Below, piece by piece: positions 26,378 through 34,402 of a stretch of DNA of 64,000 nt. The notes under the pieces were generated by a model. The model was not told the DNA's origin. It searched no databases and was given only the letters and a program-made list of their open reading frames with translations. The stretch comes from Candidatus Paceibacterota bacterium (GTDB lineage: Bacteria; Verrucomicrobiota; Verrucomicrobiia; Limisphaerales; UBA8199), in the NCBI GenBank assembly GCA_035452965.1, contig DAOTCE010000005.1, forward strand, positions 173,523-237,522, written 5' to 3'. The translations under genes and the position numbers were made by a program. Position 1 is the first letter of the stretch, and each line of letters begins with the position of its first letter.

Positions 26378-28153
26378 TCACGGCGTATAGGACACACGAT
26401 AAAAGCGCACGGCGGAGGTCACGGAACTTTCCGTCTGCGAATCTGAAGTGCCGCTCGCTTCTTTGCTGCCCGCCGAATACCAATCCGCCAGATTATTAAG
26501 ATTCGTGTTGTACTCCAGCAGATAGGTCTTGCCGATTACCGTATTGGTGTAGTTGATAGCAAGGTTGCCTGCGCCCACTGGCGTGATGGAGGTGATCTGC
26601 GGGCGAACCGCGGGTGCCACCGCCGGGGTCACCACCAGCACAAAGGCGCGGTTGCGCGTCTCAGCACCGTCGGTATACTTCCCGTATCCCGTGACGACGG
26701 GATACCCATCCGCGTTGACCCCAACGCTATACGCTCGCTCCAGCTTCGTGAAGCTGCCCATGATGCCCTCCGACGTGGCGTAGTCGGTCAAGTCCAGCGC
26801 AGTCCAGTTGTTCGTGTCCGCATCCCCGGTATCCCAGAGCACAGCTCGTTCGCCCAGCGTCGCTCCGCGATAGCACGTACCCACCGCGTAGCGCCCGTCG
26901 GTGCTGCAACCGAAGGGCGTCACCGCCCAGGTCGCCCCCGGCTTGGGTGCCGCGTCAACGAAATCGGGCAGCCGGGCAATGCTTTCAAACGTGTTCGTCA
27001 CCGCGCCCACAATTGCTTTGTAGCCATACCACGGGCCGGTCGCATATGTGGGCGAATGGCCAAATATCGTGTTGCCGTCGGGCGTGATCGCCCAGGCTGA
27101 ACCCGTCCAAGTGCCGTCAAGGCCCGGAAACACCCAGATATTTTGATAGCTTTGGTAGGGGGGTGCTCCGGCCCCGGGCATTATTGTCGGTGGGTATTCA
27201 AGGACGAAGTTGAGGATACCTCCGGCAGTGCCGAAAAATCCTTCGTAGGGCGCCCCCCCCCAATCTGCGCCGCCATCAACATACTGGCCAACCGACCGGC
27301 CAGTGGCGGCGATTCCGTTAATGCGCACGTAGTTACCGGTCTGAACGGGGTGCCCGTTTTGCCCGTCACCGTCGTAGCATTGGAAGTAGTTTTTGATCGT
27401 GAGATGAGCGTTCCCAAAGCTATTACTTCCACGATAGGTGTAGCAGAATTTGAGGCTGTTTTCGAACGGTTGAAAGCCCCACGCGATGGAGTAGTAGGCG
27501 TCGGAGTTCGTGGTCGCTGCCAGGGTATTGGCAAGCGGGATGACTGGGCCGCCGCTTTTCGTAAAGTCAACGGTTGCGTCCCGGCATTTGATGCCGACGT
27601 TCAAGTTCGTGCCGCCATCAGTGGTCATGTTCCAACATGGATAGGGCCCCCCGCCGCCCCAGCCGTTGCAGACTGCCTCTATGGTGCCCAGATTGTTTGT
27701 GCGGTACCCCACTCCAGTGACGGCGAGCCAGATAGACCCCGCGGTGCTCGGCTGCTGGCCAATAGTGTTGGCAGTTACGTTGAAGAAATAACCTCTTGCC
27801 TGGTCGCGGGCGTTCTGGAGGTAAGTCGTATGAGAATCTGAGGACCAAGCGGTTATGAGATTGGTGCGGTCGTAACAGAGACCTACCACGTACTTTCCGT
27901 CCGGGGTGATAGCACGCCCTTCGTTTTGGTGCAGAATGCCCGTGTAATTGGTTGCGTCGGGACCCGAACTTTGGCTATTCGTCGCCCAGGTCGGTATGGG
28001 TATGACCGTTAGCGTTGAGGCCAGCGCGCTCGCAGCCGCCGCTGCGACGGCCAGCACGACAAGCGGAAGCGTGAGTTTCCTAAGCCTCATCCCCGGGTTG
28101 GGGCGCGTTCGGCGTTGAGAGAATAGGCGATTCATGGAGAGGATTCTTTTCAT
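26378..28153 (-). CDS. secreted HAF-repeat-like protein with FYR C-terminal module
   Basis: 591 residues from 28153; the ATG at 28090 also gives a clean signal peptide (MRLRKLTLPLVVLAVAAAAA). The body alternates short repeats of the pattern ITPDGKYVVGLCYDR, ITPDGNTIFGHSPTYA, and STDGRYAVGTCYRG with RAVLWDT. This resembles the HAF repeats of secreted proteins (S-x-DG-x-V-G-x-S ... A-hydrophobic-x-W). The end has a YLLEYNTNLNNLADW segment and finishes AVRFYRVSYTP, the same ending type as the giant proteins at 14930 and 18343. Probably surface-exposed; function unknown. A conserved dyad operator candidate lies about 140 bp upstream. Confidence 0.82.
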   Translation of the reverse strand: MKRILSMNRLFSQRRTRPNPGMRLRKLTLPLVVLAVAAAAASALASTLTVIPIPTWATNSQSSGPDATNYTGILHQNEGRAITPDGKYVVGLCYDRTNLITAWSSDSHTTYLQNARDQARGYFFNVTANTIGQQPSTAGSIWLAVTGVGYRTNNLGTIEAVCNGWGGGGPYPCWNMTTDGGTNLNVGIKCRDATVDFTKSGGPVIPLANTLAATTNSDAYYSIAWGFQPFENSLKFCYTYRGSNSFGNAHLTIKNYFQCYDGDGQNGHPVQTGNYVRINGIAATGRSVGQYVDGGADWGGAPYEGFFGTAGGILNFVLEYPPTIMPGAGAPPYQSYQNIWVFPGLDGTWTGSAWAITPDGNTIFGHSPTYATGPWYGYKAIVGAVTNTFESIARLPDFVDAAPKPGATWAVTPFGCSTDGRYAVGTCYRGATLGERAVLWDTGDADTNNWTALDLTDYATSEGIMGSFTKLERAYSVGVNADGYPVVTGYGKYTDGAETRNRAFVLVVTPAVAPAVRPQITSITPVGAGNLAINYTNTVIGKTYLLEYNTNLNNLADWYSAGSKEASGTSDSQTESSVTSAVRFYRVSYTP

Positions 28154-28288
28154 TCTATGTTTGGTTGCGCATTACTACTCTACTAGCATAGCCATGCCGG
28201 CGGCCCGATTTGCCGGGACTCAAGTACAAGACCGCTGGCTACATGCTCACAGTTTCCCCCAACTAGGTGGCGGACTGCAAGACAAATC

Positions 28289-28312
28289 AGCTTGTCTATT
28301 AGGCAAACAGGT
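28289..28312. promoter_or_regulatory. dyad operator candidate, copy 2 of 3
   Basis: AGCTTGTCTATTAGGCAAAC plus AGGT on the plus strand. It matches copy 1 at 20 of 24 positions by eye. The core is TGTCT-N7-AAACA, one mismatch from the dyad. It lies 136 bp upstream of the minus-strand HAF-like gene start. Confidence 0.55.
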
Positions 28313-28588
28313 GCTCGGGGGAGGTTTGACGGGCACCGGGCGAGGGGTGTGCGGTCTGACGTTGCCGCCAAATCCACGTGGCACGCGAGGGAGCGGGCCG
28401 TGAACCGAGATGGCGCGCGGTCCGCCGATAGCGTAAGGTGGCGTTCCCCGGCTGGAGTGTTTCCGCACTGGCCGGGCCATCCTGTGTTGTGCGCGCGGCA
28501 GGCTGGCGTCTTTCCATGCGCTATCGCGTCGCCCGGCATCGCCCAAGGGTCCGGCGCAGCGTAAGGCCACGGTGGCGTGCCACGCGGA

Positions 28589-28612
28589 AGCTTGTCTATT
28601 AGTTAGACAGAG
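28589..28612. promoter_or_regulatory. dyad operator candidate, copy 3 of 3
   Basis: The most symmetrical copy: TGTCTATTAGTTAGACA is a perfect inverted repeat (TGTCTA, five-base spacer, TAGACA) inside AGCTTGTCTATTAGTTAGAC. It ends 10 bp before the -35 of the PEP-CTERM gene promoter. Confidence 0.65.
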
Positions 28613-28622
28613 AGGAAAATCA

Positions 28623-28650
28623 TTGACTTCGCGCCGTTATGTAGAATAAT
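28623..28650 (+). promoter_or_regulatory. sigma-70-type promoter of the PEP-CTERM gene
   Basis: TTGACT at 28623-28628 and AATAAT at 28645-28650 are separated by 16 bp, giving a leader of about 110 nt before the ATG at 28768. Confidence 0.6.
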
Positions 28651-28767
28651 TGCGCTATATGTTTGGTCAACGTACGCTCGGAGGTGGCAATCGGGCGAAC
28701 TGAGGGCCGAACCTAACACAAAATGGCTACAAAATCTAAGACCTGGCCGAATACCTACTAAGATCCC

Positions 28768-29604
28768 ATGAAAACTAAATGTTTATTTGTTATCGCTGCG
28801 ATGGCGGCATCATTAGCCAGCGCGGCGGATGTGAACCTGCTATTGGACCCCAACAACCTAGCGGCTAACGGCTGGAGCACAACCATCAAGCATTCCACCC
28901 CCACCTACGTCTATACCCCCGGGGCGGGAACGGTTACCCAGGTGGCGGACGTCGGCGGTGTTGGCGCCTTCAAATTTACCGTCCCCGCCATGAACACGGC
29001 GTGGACCTTTGATTCTGCCCTGATTGGCACCGCCAACCTGGCAGGGACGCTTGTGAACAATATCTCCAGCATCAAGATCCGTGCGCTCGGGATCACTGGT
29101 GACAACGCCAACAGTTGGCAGCCGCCCAGCATCACCTTGTCCCTTTCGAGGGGTGGCGCCACCTCTGACCGCAACCTCGTGTATGTCCCGTGGAGCACCC
29201 AGTCAAGCAGTTGGGGAGCTCCAGCGGCCCATCCGCGTGCTTCTGGGCAATGGTTTGAGTTTGACGCGACAACAGAGGGCACTTGGATAGTTGTGGATAC
29301 TGGCGCGAAGTACGCGACTTGGGCTGCCGTGAAGAGCGCTCTTGGGACTGCCGCGATCGCGAACCAGAGCCAGCTGCCTCTTAGCTGGGGCTATGCTTCT
29401 CAGCAGGGCGTGAATATCGGCATCTACCCGCTGTACGACGAGCAGCGAGCCCTCGACAGCGCTGTCTCCGGCGAAGTTGACTGGTTCGAATTCACTGTCA
29501 GCGGCGTGACAACCCGTTATGACCTGGGCGTTGTTCCTGAGCCTGGTACGCTAGGGCTCTTGGCCGTCGGTCTGGGCCTGTTGGCTCTCCGCAGGAGGAA
29601 GTAG
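28768..29604 (+). CDS. PEP-CTERM sorting-domain exported protein
   Basis: 278 residues. Signal peptide about 1-19 (CLFVIAAMAASLASA). The C-terminus VVPEPGTLGLLAVGLGLLAL then RRRK is a textbook PEP-CTERM signal (PEP motif, hydrophobic helix, basic tail), which is recognised by an exosortase that sorts proteins to the cell surface or exopolysaccharide. The mature domain of about 230 residues is rich in S, T, N and W, looks beta-rich, and has no family I recognise. No exosortase gene is in the window. The gene has its own promoter, a nearby dyad operator candidate, and a strong terminator downstream. Confidence 0.92.
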   Translation: MKTKCLFVIAAMAASLASAADVNLLLDPNNLAANGWSTTIKHSTPTYVYTPGAGTVTQVADVGGVGAFKFTVPAMNTAWTFDSALIGTANLAGTLVNNISSIKIRALGITGDNANSWQPPSITLSLSRGGATSDRNLVYVPWSTQSSSWGAPAAHPRASGQWFEFDATTEGTWIVVDTGAKYATWAAVKSALGTAAIANQSQLPLSWGYASQQGVNIGIYPLYDEQRALDSAVSGEVDWFEFTVSGVTTRYDLGVVPEPGTLGLLAVGLGLLALRRRK

Positions 29605-29632
29605 TTTAAACCGCCAAAGAGCGTAGGAGTGT

Positions 29633-29663
29633 AAGACCCGGCCTCTGGCCGGGTCTTCCTTTT
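29633..29663 (+). terminator. rho-independent terminator of the PEP-CTERM gene
   Basis: A perfect 11-bp stem with loop TCT (AAGACCCGGCC...GGCCGGGTCTT), followed by CCTTTT, 28 bp past the stop codon. Confidence 0.9.
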
Positions 29664-29812
29664 GAAGGAGCACGGTGGTGTGAAGGATCGGCTGGGGGTG
29701 CCAAGTTGGGCTGTCGACGAAGTCATTTCGCGGATGGCAGCATCAGCTCGATGTCTTCCTTCACTCACAATTCCGTTGAAGTCCGAGTTGGGGCAGCTAT
29801 GAATGGGGCTGC

Positions 29813-30478
29813 ATGAACTACACCGTGCGAGCTGCCGCCGTTGCGCCCGCCCTTGATGCCGAGTGGACAGATCCGGCCTGGGGGCGTGCTGAGACACTGG
29901 AGATTCGCCATTTCCGCCCCGAGAGCAGCAGCCATCACCCGCAGACCTCTGTCAGGCTGCTTTATGTCGTTACGGGCATTTACGGCATCTTCCGCGTGCA
30001 GGATCGCTATGTGCGGTGCGTGCGAACCCAGTACATGCAGGAGGTTTGGAAGGACAGTTGCGTCGAGTTTTTCGCGCAGCCCAGGCTGGACCGGGGCTAC
30101 TTCAACTTCGAATTCAACTGCGGTGGCGCGTTCCTGTGCAGTTACATCACCAATCCAGAGCGCACGCCGGAGGGTTTTAAGGAGTTCACCCGGGTGCCGG
30201 CCGAAATAGGCCAGAGGATTCAGGCCCGGTCATCGCTGCCGCAGCGGATAGACCCGGAGATTACGGCGCCGGTGCTGTGGACGTTGCGGTTCTTCATCCC
30301 ATTCAGCCTGTTCGGGCAATACCTCGGGGCGCTGGGCGCGGCATCCGGCCAGGAATGGCGGGGCAACTTCTTCAAGTGCGCCGACGAATCTTCCCACCCG
30401 CACTGGGGCTGCTGGTCGCCGGTGGATGAACTCAACTTCCACCGGCCAAGTTGCTTTGGGACTATTCGTTTCGAGTAG
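29813..30478 (+). CDS. carbohydrate-binding family 9-like protein
   Basis: 221 residues from the ATG at 29813, no signal peptide. The sequence follows the CBM9-like pattern: LDAEWTDPAWGRAETLEIRHF at the start, TSVRLLYVVTGIYGIFRVQD, VWKDSCVEFFAQP, YFNFEFNCGGAFLCSY, WTLRFFIPFSLFGQYLG, and the end HWGCWSPVDELNFHRP with FGTIRFE. Such proteins bind or process sugars and are widespread in Verrucomicrobia and Bacteroidota; their exact role is unclear. It stands as a single-gene unit. Confidence 0.87.
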   Translation: MNYTVRAAAVAPALDAEWTDPAWGRAETLEIRHFRPESSSHHPQTSVRLLYVVTGIYGIFRVQDRYVRCVRTQYMQEVWKDSCVEFFAQPRLDRGYFNFEFNCGGAFLCSYITNPERTPEGFKEFTRVPAEIGQRIQARSSLPQRIDPEITAPVLWTLRFFIPFSLFGQYLGALGAASGQEWRGNFFKCADESSHPHWGCWSPVDELNFHRPSCFGTIRFE

Positions 30479-30695
30479 TGGCAGCCACGGGCGCAGTGAC
30501 TTTCTGAAGCACTGGTGGCTGGGGATTTCGCAACGTCCTGGACGGGGCGGAGCTTGCTGCGCCCGACGACGACGGGACCCTACAGGCATCTGTCCGACGC
30601 GAAGCACCGGGGGCGTTCCTCCTCTCCTCCTTTGGACTGAGCATTACCCACAGCTTTGGCCGCCCTCGCCGGCCAATCCCGGCGGGATGATTGAC

Positions 30696-30873
30696 CATAG
30701 CCCAACGTTTCAACGTTGGGTGTCAGGCGACGAACCGGGCCGAGCCCCGAAGGGGCGGCTGCACGGCGATCCTGGTCATCACCCTTCAACCGTCCCTTCG
30801 GGACTTGCTCCCCACCTGGCCCTTACCCAACGTTGAAACGTTGGGCTATGTTCGCCTTGTCCCTCCGGGACAA
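30696..30873. repeat. inverted-repeat intergenic element with internal hairpins
   Basis: A perfect 26-bp inverted repeat pairs 30696-30721 with 30825-30850 (core CCCAACGTTTCAACGTTGGG, itself nearly palindromic). Between and beyond the arms are small hairpins: GCCCC-GAA-GGGGC at 30744-30756, GTCCC-TTC-GGGAC at 30792-30804 and TTGTCCC-TCC-GGGACAA at 30857-30873. The layout suits a non-autonomous mobile repeat. Its right end lies 17 bp before a restriction-enzyme remnant. The remaining DNA from 30479 to 30695 holds no gene. Confidence 0.8.
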
Positions 30874-30889
30874 ATGCCCGACCTCGACG

Positions 30890-31120
30890 CTGGCTGATCT
30901 CTGCGATCCGTTGACGATGCCCGCGGCGCTGCTCCAGGCGCACCAGGACCTGGACCGGGCGGTGGACCGCTGTTATCGGCCCGAACCGTTCCCCAGCGAC
31001 CGGCACCGGGTGGAATATCTCTTTGCCCGCTACGAAAAGCTCACCGTCCCGCTCGTCGCCGCTGCGTTACCGCGGTTGGGGCGCACCCCGTCCGGCCGCG
31101 CTTTACCCTATTTGCTCTAG
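30890..31120 (+). pseudogene. C-terminal remnant of an MmeI-like (type IIL) DNA methyltransferase/restriction enzyme
   Basis: The 76 codons before the TAG encode DLCDPLTMPAALLQAHQDLD, then RAVDRCY and FPSDRHRVEYLFARYEKLT. This closely follows the C-terminal end of large MmeI-type enzymes (L-x-DP-x-MP-x-L-x2-AH-x2-LD-x-AVD-x2-Y ... ER-hydrophobic-x2-LF-x-LY). Full enzymes have about 900 residues, and nothing before 30890 in any frame resembles the nuclease or methylase parts. The remnant abuts the repeat element at 30696-30873. Its stop overlaps the end of the YceI gene by 4 bp. Probably non-functional. Confidence 0.6.
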
Positions 31121-31791
31121 GCCGCCGGGAGCTTCCGCTGCCCGACGATCCACTTGAAGATGAGCTTCACATCGTCGCCGGTCTTGATGAGGCCCAGCGC
31201 GATCTTCGGGGCGGGCGGGTTCACTTTGAAATCGGTCATCTTGAGCGCGACCGTGCCAGTGATCTCCAGCTTCTTGTCTGCCAACGGCAGAACGTTGACC
31301 ACCATTGCGATCTTGTTAGTCACTCCGGCCACGGCCAGGTCACCCTTGGCGTCGAACACATAAGGGGCATCCTTGGCTTTGGGCGCCTCTTTGAGCGTCA
31401 TTTCAGTCAGGTGGTAAACGATCCGCTTGTGGACTGGCTCCTTGAGGTGCTCCCACATGATCTCGTCCATCTTGTCACTGTAGGGTTTGCCGTCTTTCTC
31501 GATGCTCTTGAGCGAGCGCACCTGAATGAAGACTTCGGCTTTGGCCTCCACCTTGCCGGGAGTCACGGCCTGGCCGGGTTCGAGCGGAAAGCCGGGGCCG
31601 ACCTCCATCAGGCCGCCGATGAAGGGGCTTTCCACTTGCCAGTCATGGATGTTGGAGGTGCCTTCGATTCTCATTTTGCTGCCTGAACGCGCAGCGTAGG
31701 TGGTCATCTGGCTGGCCGCCTGCAAGGACGCCGCTGCCAGCAATAAACAAGTGATAGTTCCTGCGAATAGTGTGTGTCTCTTTGTATTCAT
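31117..31791 (-). CDS. YceI-family exported lipocalin-like protein
   Basis: 224 residues. The signal peptide is about 1-25 (LFAGTITCLLLAAASLQA). The body matches the YceI domain: SKMRIEGTSNIHDWQVESP near the start, VQVRSLKS, MWEHLKEPVHKRIVYHL, and a late block FDAKGDLAVAGVTNKIAM ending VNPPAPKIALGLIKTGDDVKLIF. YceI proteins are periplasmic beta-barrel binders of long isoprenoids or related lipids. It lies 64 bp downstream of the Gfo/Idh/MocA gene on the same strand, so it could be a third operon member. Confidence 0.88.
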   Translation of the reverse strand: MNTKRHTLFAGTITCLLLAAASLQAASQMTTYAARSGSKMRIEGTSNIHDWQVESPFIGGLMEVGPGFPLEPGQAVTPGKVEAKAEVFIQVRSLKSIEKDGKPYSDKMDEIMWEHLKEPVHKRIVYHLTEMTLKEAPKAKDAPYVFDAKGDLAVAGVTNKIAMVVNVLPLADKKLEITGTVALKMTDFKVNPPAPKIALGLIKTGDDVKLIFKWIVGQRKLPAA

Positions 31792-31855
31792 TTTTATTGG
31801 TTTAACGCATCAGGTTAATCTGGTTATACTGCCTTTGAGGGGGGGGCTGGCTTGT

Positions 31856-33247
31856 TCAAGCCAGTTGATACCATTCGGGTTTCAGTTCGATCCGCTTGTT
31901 GCCCAGAATGGCCTCGTTGGCCTTCACGGCGGTGACGACGGCGTGGAAGCCCTCCAGGTAACTGGCGGCTGCGCGTCGCGGCACGGCTGACAGGTGCTCC
32001 ATCATGCCCTCCAGATCGTCCTCGCCGTAGCTGGCCTTGTAATCCTCCGCCGCGGTGTCGAGGTCCACCGAATTGCGGAGAAAGTTGCCCAGTGCGAACG
32101 AAAGCGGGGTATTGGTAAAGGGTTCATCCTGTGCCGGCTTGGGCTGCTCGTTGGCAGGGGGGGCTTTGCTCTTGCCGGCGACCAGTGCGATGCCGGTCTC
32201 TTTGTAGAAGGTGAGCTTGTCGGCGTAGACCTCCCAGCCCAGCAGCGGCGAGTCCACTTCCTTGAACATCCACGCCTTGCCATCGCGCATCAGAACCGCC
32301 GCATCGCTCCCGTAGAGCATCTCGTATTCGCCGTCAAACGAGTTGACCAGCGTGGCATCATAGATCATTCGGACGTCCCCGGGGAATTCCAACACCGCCT
32401 GGACAGTGTCTGGCACATCGCGGTCTTCCTTCCAGAAGGCGAGGGAGCCGAAGCCGGTGACCGCGGTCGGCAGCGCGTTGAGGAACCAGCCCGCCTGGTC
32501 AATCTGGTGGCTCCCGATCTCGCCAACGAGGCCGAGCGAGGTGGCCCGGCTCAGCCGCCAATTGAGCGCCTTTTCCTGCGCCGGGTTGGACGAAGCAGTC
32601 CGCCAGTTTGTCTTCTTGTGCGATTGGGCGCGGGCGAGGACGGTCTTGCCCAGGGCGCCGGAGCGGATGAACGGCAGCAGGAAATGGCGCTGCGGGTCGG
32701 AGCGCATCTGCAGGCCCGACTGAAAGACCAGTTGCCTGGCTGCTTTCGCCGCGAGAGCGATCTCTCGCGCGTCCTCGATGCTGCCGGCCAGGGGCGCCTC
32801 GCAATACACGTGCTTCCCCGCTTTCAACGCCGCCAGCACGATCTCTTTGTGCTGGTGCGTCGGCGTGGCAACGATGACGGCCTTGATGTCCTTGTTATCC
32901 AGGATCGACTTATAATCTGTCGTCTGGGCCGCTCCAGGCGCGAGTTTGGCGGTGCGCGTAACGAAGGGCTGGTAGGTGTCGCAAACGGAGACGATTTTGG
33001 CGTCAATCGGGGGCGTCGCCTGCGGCATCCGCGCGAGGGTGTTAACGATCTCGCGGCCCCACGCACCCAGGCCAATGACCGCCACGTTGATCTTGACGGC
33101 TGGGGTCTTGGTCTCGCCGGCGGGCGCGGCGTTGGTTTGGGCGAAAAGCTCCACGCCGCCGAGCATGGTCATCAGCGTGGCCACCGAGCCGCCTTTGAGG
33201 AACTCGCGTCGGTTGTATTCCAGGGCATTGCTGTCGTTCTCGTTCAT
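31856..33247 (-). CDS. Tat-exported Gfo/Idh/MocA-family oxidoreductase
   Basis: 463 residues. A twin-arginine signal NRREFLKGGSVATLMTM is followed by a Rossmann NAD-binding domain (VNVAVIGLGAWG-type, here KINVAVIGLGAWGREIV), then VIVATPTHQHKEIVLAAL and KHVYCEAPLAGS, which correspond to the family EKP motif with Ala in place of Lys. The C-terminal substrate domain is typical. The K-to-A change at the EKP Lys is notable, because that Lys usually supports catalysis, but exported family members often vary here. It likely acts with the upstream ThuA protein (41 bp gap) in sugar or cyclitol turnover. Confidence 0.88.
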   Translation of the reverse strand: MNENDSNALEYNRREFLKGGSVATLMTMLGGVELFAQTNAAPAGETKTPAVKINVAVIGLGAWGREIVNTLARMPQATPPIDAKIVSVCDTYQPFVTRTAKLAPGAAQTTDYKSILDNKDIKAVIVATPTHQHKEIVLAALKAGKHVYCEAPLAGSIEDAREIALAAKAARQLVFQSGLQMRSDPQRHFLLPFIRSGALGKTVLARAQSHKKTNWRTASSNPAQEKALNWRLSRATSLGLVGEIGSHQIDQAGWFLNALPTAVTGFGSLAFWKEDRDVPDTVQAVLEFPGDVRMIYDATLVNSFDGEYEMLYGSDAAVLMRDGKAWMFKEVDSPLLGWEVYADKLTFYKETGIALVAGKSKAPPANEQPKPAQDEPFTNTPLSFALGNFLRNSVDLDTAAEDYKASYGEDDLEGMMEHLSAVPRRAAASYLEGFHAVVTAVKANEAILGNKRIELKPEWYQLA

Positions 33248-33288
33248 ATTGGACTTTGGACTGAGGGCTTAAGATGTCGGGGTTGTGC

Positions 33289-34188
33289 TTATTCCACCGC
33301 CAATTTCTGCGGCTTGGCGTTCATCTTCTCCAGGCCTAACGCCCACTTGATCCCGCCCAGAATATGTTTCTGGTAGGCCTCCGCCACTTCCTTGGGATTC
33401 TTGCGATCCGGCCAGTCCGGGTCCCACACATCCTCGCGATGGCCCAATGAGGTGTAGAAGACGCGGCCCTTGCCGTAATCTTTGCACCAGGCGATCGGGT
33501 AATCGCCAGGCGTCTTATCGTTGGGGTGTTCGTCCAGGGTCAGCAGGCCGTGGACTTTGGAGCGGTCGAAGTTCTTGAACTGGTAGATCTCGTCGAACAC
33601 CTTCCAGCTACCGGGCAGATGGCGGCAAATCGGGCATTCGCTATCCTGATTGATGGCGTCCACTTCCACCTGCGCGCCGTGCGTTTTGAACTGGGCGCCG
33701 ATCATCTCGATGTACGGGGCGAACTTGTGAAAGGTGTCGGTGGCCGAATGCATCCCCACAAAGCCTTTGCCGGATTTAATCCAATCCAGGAATGCCTGTT
33801 TGTCCGGCAGCGGCAGTTCGCCGGTGGTATTGGCAAAGATCACTGCGTCGTATTTCTTGAGCGCGGCGGGGTTCATCTTCTCCGCGAGCACCTTTTCGAT
33901 GGCCGCGTTGACCTTGTCCTTGTCGGGTTTGCCGTCCGGGCCTTTGAATTGCGGGTCAGCAGGCTCGACGCGCGCGTAGTCCACGGTGAAGGCGTTGCTT
34001 TCCTTGCTGAGTTCGGCGAGCACCTTTTCCGCCGTGGGAATCGAGCTGTGGCGGAATCCGGTAGTCACCGTCACTACCAACACCTTCTTGAGCGCAGCCT
34101 GCGCCGGGGCAGCCAGCCCAACAATGCCGCCGAGCAATACTCCAGCCAATAGTGACCAGCGCATCCAACCATACTCTAATGTTCTCAT
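33289..34188 (-). CDS. ThuA-like domain exported protein
   Basis: 299 residues from the ATG at 34188; the frame extends upstream to 34422 but those residues are not signal-like. A signal peptide at about 10-33 precedes a ThuA-like class I glutamine amidotransferase-type fold: KVLVVTVTTGFRHSSIPTAE, ALKKYDAVIFANTTGELPLP, GKGFVGMHSATDTFHKF, AWCKDYGKGRVFYTSLGHRED. ThuA proteins take part in trehalose and other disaccharide use, and are repeatedly found next to Gfo/Idh/MocA oxidoreductases as seen here. The gene leads the minus-strand unit thuA-like, Gfo/Idh/MocA, possibly YceI. Confidence 0.88.
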   Translation of the reverse strand: MRTLEYGWMRWSLLAGVLLGGIVGLAAPAQAALKKVLVVTVTTGFRHSSIPTAEKVLAELSKESNAFTVDYARVEPADPQFKGPDGKPDKDKVNAAIEKVLAEKMNPAALKKYDAVIFANTTGELPLPDKQAFLDWIKSGKGFVGMHSATDTFHKFAPYIEMIGAQFKTHGAQVEVDAINQDSECPICRHLPGSWKVFDEIYQFKNFDRSKVHGLLTLDEHPNDKTPGDYPIAWCKDYGKGRVFYTSLGHREDVWDPDWPDRKNPKEVAEAYQKHILGGIKWALGLEKMNAKPQKLAVE

Positions 34189-34295
34189 ATACTTTTCCGC
34201 GCAAACACTCATGAGCCCGTGCTCTCTGAGACTCGTTTGCACCGGATGAAATTCATTTTTTGTCCCCGGGTCAAGGCTTCTGTGTCGGCATTTTC

Positions 34296-34324
34296 TTGAC
34301 GCGGCCCGTCGGGCGTGTTGTATA
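34296..34324 (+). promoter_or_regulatory. sigma-70-type promoter candidate
   Basis: TTGACG at 34296-34301 and TGTATA at 34319-34324 with a 17-bp spacer, about 80 bp before the ATG at 34403. Confidence 0.45.
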
Positions 34325-34402
34325 TGCTCCTCGATTGGCGCCGGCGCAGTGAGGCCACCTGGCGGTGGCGGACTCCGGCCCCGACGGAACCAGATAATAG
34401 CT

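Larger units (their letters stand above)
28154..28767. other. divergent intergenic region of about 610 bp
   Basis: No credible gene. The region separates the HAF-like gene (minus) from the PEP-CTERM gene (plus) and contains two near-identical dyads exactly 300 bp apart plus a promoter for the plus-strand gene, listed separately. The middle part (28320-28580) is GC-rich and featureless. Confidence 0.6.

Noticed and set aside
30428..30895. Overlapping small ORFs in the repeat element
   Set aside because: Their products follow the repeat arms in each frame and have no independent support.
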